34,415 bases of DNA from a virus. Under the pieces are notes generated by a model. The model worked only from the letters and a program-made list of their open reading frames with translations. It had not been told where the DNA came from and made no database searches. The stretch lies in IMG/VR virus record IMGVR_UViG_3300028394_000194, positions 1 through 34,415 of that record; one strand, given 5' to 3'. A program made the translations under genes and the position numbers. Shown here piece by piece: positions 28,629 to 34,415 of the stretch; within the stretch, counting starts at the first letter, position 1, and each line of letters opens with the position of its first letter.

Positions 28629-29378
28629 CTATGCTGTCGCTAGCATAATTACCCGTCTTTTATCATGTCCTACTGCATGGTCTGCAATTACTACGTCTTT
28701 AGCCTTTTTGGTAGTACCTCCGCATAACATGCAATCGGCGCATGTAGCCTTTTTGCCACCCTCTGCGCTAGCCGGACATGTAACCTCACCGGGTTGTTTA
28801 TCGATGCCTACCGATACCCTAAAAGAGCGCATACCGTAAAGGTTAGCTAACGCTGCATCATCGATGCTGTCCGCGCTAGCCATTACCAATGGAGACCATG
28901 CAGCATGGTCAAACCCGGTTTCTTTCCATTGGTGGCTATAACCGGCCCTAGCGGTAACGTACCGGCTAACCCTTTGCCACATGCTAACCGGCGCAGCTGC
29001 CGGGTCTCCATATGTACCTATCCGCAAAGCTTTACCGGCTAACGCTAGCGCTATAGTTTCCAGGCTAGCCTTTACGTACCTACCGCGCTTGTATGCGTTG
29101 TATACAGCCAGTACGCTGCGCCCTACGTTAACGTAGCATGGTGGTTTCCCGGTTTCTTTAGCGGTAATAGGTCTATGCTCACATGTACCGCATATGCTGT
29201 AATCTGCGCCGTTCTTTAGCGCAGCTACCGGGTTAACGTCAGAACGAATAATGAAGCTTTGCACAATAGCGCCGGTTTTAGCGTTATCACTACCGTTAAG
29301 CTTATTTATGATTACTACGATAGGTGCGCCGTCAATAGCGCTAGGGCCTTCGTATGCGATATAGCCTAGAATTTTCAT
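28629..29378 (-). CDS. Conserved phage Cys-cluster protein, first leftward gene
   Basis: 249 residues. The start MKILGYIAYEGPSAIDGAPI, SICGTCEHRP (61-70, C63 and C66), GTYGDPAAAP (121-130) and C201 followed by ATCADCMLCGG (C213, C216, C219) match a widespread uncharacterised phage family as I remember it (possibly DUF7227). Two separated cysteine groups suggest zinc or an Fe-S cluster. It is the longest gene of the early block and the first after the divergent control region, so it is probably expressed early and strongly. AAAGG lies before the ATG. A stem AGGGTTT/AAACCCT (28611-28617 and 28624-28630) follows the stop. Confidence 0.7.
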   Translation of the reverse strand: MKILGYIAYEGPSAIDGAPIVVIINKLNGSDNAKTGAIVQSFIIRSDVNPVAALKNGADYSICGTCEHRPITAKETGKPPCYVNVGRSVLAVYNAYKRGRYVKASLETIALALAGKALRIGTYGDPAAAPVSMWQRVSRYVTARAGYSHQWKETGFDHAAWSPLVMASADSIDDAALANLYGMRSFRVSVGIDKQPGEVTCPASAEGGKKATCADCMLCGGTTKKAKDVVIADHAVGHDKRRVIMLATA

Positions 29379-29437
29379 GGTACAACCTTTAAATATGCCT
29401 ACTAGGTTAGTAGATGACTAGAGTATAACGCTATCCT

Positions 29438-29545
29438 ATGCAATTATGCATGGTGTCAATCTATAGAATTGATACTAGGGTTTACCCTATACGACACCCG
29501 TAGTAGTAGGTAGCTACCTAGGTTATACTTAGACTGTAAAGTCTA
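29438..29545. repeat. Array of five perfect inverted repeats
   Basis: In order: ATGCA/TGCAT (29438-29451), TCAAT/ATTGA (29456-29472), TAGGG/CCCTA (29476-29489), the unbroken palindrome TAGGTAGCTACCTA (29507-29520) and TAGACT/AGTCTA (29530-29545). Loops are 4, 7, 4, 0 and 4 bases. Centres are 19, 19, 31 and 24 bp apart. Five different dyads within 108 bp look like a set of operators or an origin. Confidence 0.65.
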
Positions 29546-29819
29546 TAAACATACTAGGTGTTTATGATGTAGGTAATCGGTCTAGCAAATAGACTGAAGA
29601 GTATGGGGTTTGTCCCATCCCGTTCACTCCGCAACTATGTAGTCACTATGCGTACTCCATGCCTACGTTATGACTATGGGGTCTGGGTTGTGACTGCTCA
29701 GTCTACATTCCCCTACGCGCCCCGTGGTCATTGAAGTTGGGTTTCATATCCTGTGTGGTGTGACCTCCACATCCCGTCCCCCCCCATAAAAATTTAGGTT
29801 TCTGGCTACAAGATAAGTA

Positions 29820-29828
29820 TGCTAGTAT
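29820..29828 (+). promoter_or_regulatory. Candidate rightward promoter (extended -10)
   Basis: TG-C-TAGTAT: an extended -10 with four of six -10 bases, about 30 bases before the GTG-free ATG at 29858, whose GAGGAG site is at 29844-29849. No good -35 is seen, which is normal for extended -10 promoters. It would drive the long rightward unit. Confidence 0.4.
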
Positions 29829-29857
29829 CTAGTTATTGGTAGAGAGGAGATTAAGAT

Positions 29858-30076
29858 ATGTTAGAGATAAAGAGAGAGAGCGGTTATGCAATTCCTGCTG
29901 CGAGGGTTGTGTACGCTTACCCTTATGAGGACATGGAGGTGGGGGATTCGTTTGTAGTGCCGGTAGCGGCTAGGGCCAAGGTGTTAAACGCTAACTACCG
30001 GGCGGGTAAGCGGTTACAGAGGGTGTTTATAGCTAGGACTGAGGGTGAGTCCATACGCATTTGGAGAACGGCATGA
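29858..30076 (+). CDS. Small hypothetical protein, first rightward gene
   Basis: 72 residues. Beta-rich middle YPYEDMEVGDSFVVPVAARA (about 26-45), then a basic helix and FIARTEGESIRIWRTA. This D-M-x-V-G-D-S-F-V-P arrangement is seen in many small phage and plasmid proteins of unknown function. GAGGAG is eight bases before the ATG. The stop overlaps the next start (ATGA). Confidence 0.65.
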   Translation: MLEIKRESGYAIPAARVVYAYPYEDMEVGDSFVVPVAARAKVLNANYRAGKRLQRVFIARTEGESIRIWRTA

Positions 30077-30249
30077 AAGTAGAACTAGACGTTAACCACA
30101 AGATTGACTCTGTAGACCTTGTTGACCAGTTAGTGAGGGCTAGGCTGGCACAGATACGCGATGAGTTAGACGGGTGGAATGAAAGCCCAGAGGTAGCTGC
30201 TGCTTGCCAGACCATCCTAGATTGGATGGCAGTGCCTGTAGGTGAGTAA
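30073..30249 (+). CDS. Small hypothetical protein
   Basis: 58 residues from the ATG at 30073, overlapping the preceding stop; a TTG four codons upstream is less likely. Helical and acidic: KIDSVDLVDQLVRARLAQIR (about 8-27), then SPEVAAACQTILDWMAVPVG. No known domain. One base separates its stop from the GTG of the next gene. Confidence 0.6.
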   Translation: MKVELDVNHKIDSVDLVDQLVRARLAQIRDELDGWNESPEVAAACQTILDWMAVPVGE

Positions 30250-30462
30250 GTGTCAGACAGGGTTCAATTGGAGATGGCAGAGGCTAGGATGCTGGTGGCA
30301 AGTTACTTTGCTGCCAAGCGTACCTATGGTGCTGTAGAGGCTAACAAGTTCCTTGCCAAGCAGTTGAAGAAATTAGAGAAGGTTTACGGCAAGAAGTCAG
30401 ATGACAGGCTCAAGGCTTACATGCGGGTGGTGGTAGATACGGAAGTATTGGAGGACGTATGA
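30250..30462 (+). CDS. Small helical protein, GTG start
   Basis: 70 residues starting at GTG 30250, with GGTGAG upstream within the previous gene. Strongly basic helical centre: ASYFAAKRTYGAVEANKFLA (about 17-36), then KQLKKLEKVYGKKSDD. The stop overlaps the next start (ATGA). It might bind nucleic acid; there is no recognised domain. Confidence 0.6.
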   Translation: MSDRVQLEMAEARMLVASYFAAKRTYGAVEANKFLAKQLKKLEKVYGKKSDDRLKAYMRVVVDTEVLEDV

Positions 30463-31169
30463 GGGTAGCGGTTATAACTCCTTACTACAGGGAGGCTCTA
30501 CACGTTTTGGTACGTTGCAGGAGCAGTGTGTTTGCCCAGACGTACCCAGATGTGCGGCACTACATGTTGGCTGACGGGCATCCCAGAGATGAGTTGCGGG
30601 ACTTAATGTTTCATGTGGAACTTCCCAGATGTGATGACTACGGGGATACGCCCAGACTAATTGGTTGCGCCATAGCAGATGCACAGGGAGCAGACGCTAT
30701 TCTTTTGCTGGATGCTGATTGCTGGCTAGAGAAGGGGCATATTCAGCAGATGGTCAAGGTCATGCAGCGTGAGGATGCTCCTGTTGTTACATGCCCTAGA
30801 AACCTGTACAGGACAAATGGCAGCTATATGTGTGTGGACAGTGAGTCAGACGGTGTTCACTTCAATGACACTAACTGCTACCTTATCAGGAAGGATGCTT
30901 TTCACTTGTTACGGGCATGGGGACTGAAAGACAAGAGGCTGTGCATCATTGATGACCGGGTGTTCTGGCAAAGCGTTAAGGCTAGTGGTCTAAAGATAGT
31001 GAGGTCAGGTGTTCCTACTGTGAACTACCCTACCAGCTTTGCCTTTCACTACAGTCAGAACAAAGAGCCTATCCCTGATGACACTAAAGTAATCATGCAA
31101 ATAGACGGGGAGTTGACAATGCGAACATACACTCAATATAAAGAACTAACAGGAAAGACAGAAGTATGA
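30459..31169 (+). CDS. Family-2-like glycosyltransferase
   Basis: 236 residues. VAVITPYYREALHVLVRCRS (about 3-22) is the typical start of family-2 enzymes (nucleotide-sugar-binding strand followed by helix), VFAQTYPDVRHYMLADG follows, and ADAILLLDADCWLEKGHI (about 78-95) supplies the D85-A-D87 metal/sugar motif. CIIDDRVFWQSVKASG (about 162-177) is the likely catalytic/acceptor region. Overlaps neighbours on both sides (ATGA). It could glycosylate the virion, host surface or DNA-linked groups; no way to tell from sequence. Its place before terminase is unusual. Confidence 0.8.
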   Translation: MRVAVITPYYREALHVLVRCRSSVFAQTYPDVRHYMLADGHPRDELRDLMFHVELPRCDDYGDTPRLIGCAIADAQGADAILLLDADCWLEKGHIQQMVKVMQREDAPVVTCPRNLYRTNGSYMCVDSESDGVHFNDTNCYLIRKDAFHLLRAWGLKDKRLCIIDDRVFWQSVKASGLKIVRSGVPTVNYPTSFAFHYSQNKEPIPDDTKVIMQIDGELTMRTYTQYKELTGKTEV

Positions 31170-31846
31170 ACGTAGAGATACACACCCTAGCATGGCCTAA
31201 CACCCATGTTGATATGCTGAAATCTCACAGTGATGTCTGCCGCCATCTAGGGTTACAGGTGGGCTACTCTATTCAGCAGACTCCGCACGGGTCTTGGATG
31301 GACAACATCTTGGCTAACAGTGCTGCTGATGTGGTGGGCTTCCTAGACATTGACTGTGTACCTACCAACAAAAAGGTAGTGGACGATGCTATCCAATATG
31401 CGGCAGACAATAAATCATTTGTAGGCATTGCCCAAACTAGTAATCACATCCCTCCTAAGTCCCATATCTTTGCTGCTCCTGCTTTCTTCTTCATCTGGCG
31501 TAAGACTTGGAAGGCTATGCAGCGTCCTACCTTCTCAGAGACTCCTGTAGCAGATGTAGCAGAAAACGTAAGCTATGCAGCAGAGATGGCAGGCATACGC
31601 TACAAGACCTTGTACCCTACCCACTGGACAGCCATACCAGAAGAGGGTGTGTGGCGGCTACACACTTACGGTCTGTACGGCATAGGCACTCACTTTGAGG
31701 AAGGTGTTTATCACCTGTACCAAGGACGCTATGAGAAGAACGTACAGATGTTTGTCAACCGCTGTGATGACATCATAAAAGGAACATTCAGTACAGAATT
31801 AATGATAGACAGTCGCCTTCCCTTTCACGGCAAGATAGTTCCATGA
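31166..31846 (+). CDS. Glycosyltransferase-like protein (GT-A fold)
   Basis: 226 residues. It starts with a short strand (VEIHTLAWPNTH, about 3-14) and has ADVVGFLDIDCVPTNKKVVD (about 54-73), with D61-I-D63 in the place of the D-x-D of GT-A enzymes. AAPAFFFIWRKTWKAM (about 98-113) is the matching later segment. It lacks the usual complete acceptor signature and is more divergent than the upstream gene. ATGA overlaps with both the upstream glycosyltransferase and the terminase gene, so all three are coupled. Probably a partner of the neighbouring enzyme. Confidence 0.65.
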   Translation: MNVEIHTLAWPNTHVDMLKSHSDVCRHLGLQVGYSIQQTPHGSWMDNILANSAADVVGFLDIDCVPTNKKVVDDAIQYAADNKSFVGIAQTSNHIPPKSHIFAAPAFFFIWRKTWKAMQRPTFSETPVADVAENVSYAAEMAGIRYKTLYPTHWTAIPEEGVWRLHTYGLYGIGTHFEEGVYHLYQGRYEKNVQMFVNRCDDIIKGTFSTELMIDSRLPFHGKIVP

Positions 31847-33597
31847 ACTTTAACTTAGACCACTTCTACAAGTTCTGTAGCGAACTCAAGATTGAGACTA
31901 AGGAAGAAGGCCTAAAGAAGATGGGCAACCTTCTGGGTACGCAGAAGTACGTCATGGAGGAAATACAGAAAGGGCTGGCAAATGACATCCATTTCTTTGT
32001 TATCCTAAAAGGCAGGCAGCTAGGCATCACTACCGTCAGTCTTGCCCTTGACCTCTACTGGCAGTTCACACACCCCGGATGGCAGGGGACTCTGGTGGCA
32101 GACACAGAAGAGAACAGGGACATGTTCCGCTCTACGCTGGGTATGTACATGGACGGGCTACCCAAGGAATACAAGATACCCCTGATAGCCCACAATCGTA
32201 ACCAGATGGTTCTGAAAAACAGAAGTCGTATCTTCTATCAGATTGCTGGTAACAAAAGTAGGCTAGGGCAAGGCAAGGCTATCACTTACCTTCACGGTAC
32301 AGAAACTGCTAGTTGGGGCAATGAGGAAGGATTAGCCTCCCTGATAGCTTCTCTAGCAGAGAAGAACCCAGAGCGGCTGTACATGTTTGAAAGCACAGCG
32401 CAGGGCTTTAACATGTTTCACGACATGTACAAGGTAGCCAAGTCTGCCAAGACCCAGAAAGCAATCTTCTGCGGCTGGTGGCGTAACGAATACTACTCCG
32501 TAGATGCCAGCAGCAACATCTACAAAGTTTATTGGGATGGCAGGCTCACCCCAGAAGAGAAGGAGTGGACAAAAGATATTAAGAAACTTTACGGCGTAGA
32601 GATTAACTCCCGTCAGATGGCGTGGTGGCGCTGGAAGCTAAGTGAAGGTATCAAGGATGAGTCCCTGATGTACCAAGAGTTTCCTCCTACAGAGGACTAC
32701 GCCTTTGTGATGACCGGCACTTCCTTCTTCTCGCACAGCCGCTGTACAGAGTCTGCCAAGGTTGCCAAGAAACAATTGCCAGACTGCTACCGCTATGTCT
32801 TTGGTCAGTCCTTCCAAGACACAGAGGTGCTGAAGTCCACTGAGCGTTTGGGTACGCTGAAGGTATGGGAAGAGCCTGTTGACACCGCTTACTACGTCAT
32901 AGGTGCTGACCCAGCCTACGGCAGCAGTGATTGGGCAGACAGGTTCTGCATACAAGTCTATCGCTGCTATGCCAACGGCCTAGACCAAGTAGCTGAGTTT
33001 GCTACCTCTGAGATGAACACCTATCAGTTTGCGTGGGTGATAGCGCACTTGGCAGGAGCCTACAAAAACTCTACACTGAACTTGGAAATCAACGGCCCCG
33101 GTCAGGCTGTCATTAATGAGATTAGAACCTTGAAGCGCATGGCAGTTAGCATGAACAACAAGATGGGGTCTGACCTGATGGACGTACTTGGCAACATGTC
33201 CAACTACCTCTGGCGGCGTAATGACTCTCTTGGTGGGCCAAGCATGAGCATAGGCTTTCTGACAACCAGTTCCACCAAAGAGCGGATGCTGGCCTACATG
33301 AAAGACTTCTTTGAGCGTGAGATGATGAACGTCATGAGCATGGACTTACTGGAAGAGATGAAGACCATCGTGCGTGAGGACGGGTTCATAGGAGCGCCGG
33401 GTAGAGCCAAAGATGACCGGGTGATAGCCTCTGCCTTGGCAGTGGTAGCCTTTGCAGAGCAAGTCCAGCCTCGCCTGATAGCCGCTAGGATTACCCGTGA
33501 GGTGAGTAAGTCACAGGAAGACTACACGGCAGAGCAGCTCTCTGTTGGCAGAAACGTCAGTGACTACCTTAAAAAGATAGGAATGTACGGCTCATGA
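31843..33597 (+). CDS. terL: Terminase large subunit
   Basis: 584 residues: ATPase motor and nuclease that pumps and cuts concatemeric DNA into the procapsid through the portal. ATPase motifs: K56-GRQLGITT (variant Walker A with Lys at the start and Ile in the usual Lys place), AITYLHGTE (146-154, Walker B-like with E154 as acid), and FESTAQG (182-188, coupling motif). Nuclease motifs: D356 in IGADPAYG, E415 in LEINGPG, and D524-D525 in AKDDRVIAS. Length and order fit T4/P22-like large terminases. No certain small subunit precedes it; the HTH protein downstream is a candidate. Confidence 0.92.
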   Translation: MNFNLDHFYKFCSELKIETKEEGLKKMGNLLGTQKYVMEEIQKGLANDIHFFVILKGRQLGITTVSLALDLYWQFTHPGWQGTLVADTEENRDMFRSTLGMYMDGLPKEYKIPLIAHNRNQMVLKNRSRIFYQIAGNKSRLGQGKAITYLHGTETASWGNEEGLASLIASLAEKNPERLYMFESTAQGFNMFHDMYKVAKSAKTQKAIFCGWWRNEYYSVDASSNIYKVYWDGRLTPEEKEWTKDIKKLYGVEINSRQMAWWRWKLSEGIKDESLMYQEFPPTEDYAFVMTGTSFFSHSRCTESAKVAKKQLPDCYRYVFGQSFQDTEVLKSTERLGTLKVWEEPVDTAYYVIGADPAYGSSDWADRFCIQVYRCYANGLDQVAEFATSEMNTYQFAWVIAHLAGAYKNSTLNLEINGPGQAVINEIRTLKRMAVSMNNKMGSDLMDVLGNMSNYLWRRNDSLGGPSMSIGFLTTSSTKERMLAYMKDFFEREMMNVMSMDLLEEMKTIVREDGFIGAPGRAKDDRVIASALAVVAFAEQVQPRLIAARITREVSKSQEDYTAEQLSVGRNVSDYLKKIGMYGS

Positions 33598-33983
33598 TTA
33601 TCCTAACTAAGAAAGAACTGCTGCGGCAGATGCAAAAGTTTTGTGCTGACAAGGAAAGAGGCATCTCTATCCCCCTGTTTTGCGAGTTAGCGGGAATACA
33701 CAAGGAGCATTTTCGGGATGTGTTCATCCGTCAGTGCGAACCGCTTACCGAATACGTCCAGATGCGGGTCAACAAAGCCTATACGCAATGGAAAGCAGGC
33801 AACGTCAAGGTAATGAGACGCAGGGATTTAACCCGTTATGTGGAGTACAGGAAGACACCAGAACCCCCCATGATGGCGGGTATGGGGCTGAAAGTTACCT
33901 CTGACGGGATAAAAATCAAGGTGGGAATGGTCAACCGCCATGATTACAGTGAAACTGACCTTAACGAAGCACTTAGAGGGTAA
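33594..33983 (+). CDS. HTH DNA-binding protein, candidate small terminase
   Basis: 129 residues. A helix-turn-helix with AraC-like spacing, ISIPLFCELAGIHKEHFRDV (about 24-43), is followed by YVQMRVNKAYTQWKAGNVKV, a helical oligomer-type segment. The C-terminal 30 residues are beta-like. ATGA overlap ties it to the terminase. A DNA-binding protein at this place would fit the pac-recognising small subunit, although that gene usually precedes the large one; it could equally be a regulator of late genes. Confidence 0.6.
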   Translation: MIILTKKELLRQMQKFCADKERGISIPLFCELAGIHKEHFRDVFIRQCEPLTEYVQMRVNKAYTQWKAGNVKVMRRRDLTRYVEYRKTPEPPMMAGMGLKVTSDGIKIKVGMVNRHDYSETDLNEALRG

Positions 33984-33985
33984 CT

Positions 33986-34415
33986 ATGGCTATCTTAAGA
34001 GACTACTACTGCGAATCACACGGCATCTTTGAGGCATGGGAGCCAGAATGCCCTATGAAGCTATGCAAAGCCGCTATTTCTGTTGTACACCTTAAACCAG
34101 TAGGTACAAGGTCTGCAAAGACGGCAAAAACGGATAAAACACTGGAAGGATTAGCCAAAGACTTCCAGATGACCGATATCAAGTCCACCAAAGAGGGTGA
34201 ACACCAAACAGGCTATCTCAAGCGCAACAACAAGCTAACTGACAAGCAATATGCCGAGGCTACAGCCGCCAGTGAGCACTTTGAGAGCCAAAAACCCAAA
34301 GAAGGACGGGCTGGTGACTCCGCAATCTGGGGAAATGGGGGTAACATATCTATGAAATCCGTACTTGGTGGACAATTTAAGTCCGTCATGGGAGAATCTG
34401 TAGGCATCAATCCCA
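33986..34415 (+). CDS. N-terminal part of the junction-spanning protein
   Basis: Begins MAILRDYYCESHGIFEAWEP with GAGGGT upstream of the ATG at 33986. C9, H12, C22 and C27 (C-x2-H ... C-x4-C) suggest a small zinc ribbon at the N terminus, followed by a hydrophilic Lys-rich region. It runs off the window at 34415, in the right frame to continue in bases 326-405 (total 169 residues). It lies directly after the HTH protein and before the portal. Confidence 0.85.
   Translation, partial: MAILRDYYCESHGIFEAWEPECPMKLCKAAISVVHLKPVGTRSAKTAKTDKTLEGLAKDFQMTDIKSTKEGEHQTGYLKRNNKLTDKQYAEATAASEHFESQKPKEGRAGDSAIWGNGGNISMKSVLGGQFKSVMGESVGINP
34091..34415. repeat. Right copy of the contig-end overlap
   Basis: Repeat of bases 1-325, with substitutions at 34102, 34144, 34222 and 34348 relative to the first copy. 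The copy ends exactly at the last base of the window. Confidence 0.95.

Larger units (their letters stand above)
29379..29857. promoter_or_regulatory. 479-bp divergent control region
   Basis: Non-coding region between the two transcription units. It contains five close inverted repeats (29438-29545), a cluster of AGTC/GACT words (29530-29705), a C8 run (29778-29785) and a candidate rightward promoter (29820-29828). On the minus strand TTGACA at 29454-29459 and TATACT at 29424-29429 are possible promoter parts, but their spacing is wrong for one promoter. It is the best candidate for early control and for a replication origin. Confidence 0.6.

Noticed and set aside
29560-29640. tRNA-like region (anticodon-type hairpin 29573-29593 and a following stem)
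   Set aside because: The acceptor stem has no partner, position 33 is not T, and there is no GTTCGA-type T-loop.
1-34415. CRISPR array, integrase, insertion sequence or attachment site
   Set aside because: No spaced identical repeats, recombinase motifs or flanking target duplications were seen; the only long repeat is the contig-end overlap.

Overview
The window is an essentially complete genome of a small tailed bacteriophage (Caudoviricetes) with podovirus-type features, represented as a linear contig of a circular map. The last 325 bases repeat the first 325 with four substitutions, so the unique map is 34,090 bp and one gene (33986 through the junction to 405) is split by the ends. The virion genes are a portal, a scaffold-like protein, an HK97-type major capsid protein, a short-tail adaptor, a nozzle-like protein, tail fibres and four large Ala-rich or coiled-coil ejection-type proteins. 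No tape measure, tail tube or sheath is visible, which suggests a short tail. The host is a Gram-negative bacterium, possibly a freshwater betaproteobacterium. That last point rests only on the remembered look of several accessory proteins and is weak.

Two opposed transcription units diverge from a 479-bp non-coding region (29379-29857) and converge at about 21.1 kb. The rightward unit runs 29858 -> junction -> 21109. In order it holds three small proteins, two glycosyltransferase-like genes, terminase large subunit, an HTH protein, the split gene, portal, micro-ORFs for tiny basic peptides, scaffold, major capsid, small head proteins, adaptor, nozzle, S74-domain fibre, a repeat-rich second fibre, small membrane protein, ejection proteins, a lysis block (holin candidates and an M15-type peptidase) and two very basic small proteins. 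Nearly all junctions are ATGA/TAATG overlaps or a few bases.

The leftward unit runs 29378 -> 21099. It starts with small early-type proteins (several Cys-rich) and passes a strong nested-hairpin terminator at 27.1-27.2 kb. It continues with tiny membrane proteins, a YqaJ-type exonuclease, a RecT-type annealing protein, an HTH reading frame without a normal start codon, a PD-(D/E)XK-like protein, a glycosyltransferase and a methyltransferase. I recognise no DNA polymerase, primase, helicase, integrase, RNA polymerase, tRNA or CRISPR array. The phage probably uses the host replisome plus its own exonuclease/annealase pair.

The most unusual observations are: (i) an 86-codon HTH gene overlapping the RecT-type gene with no ATG, GTG or TTG in frame but a good GGAG site before an ATT codon; (ii) five consecutive perfect inverted repeats in the divergent control region; (iii) duplicated 12-13-codon Arg/Lys-rich minigenes behind the portal; (iv) a direct terminal overlap whose four differences are all synonymous.
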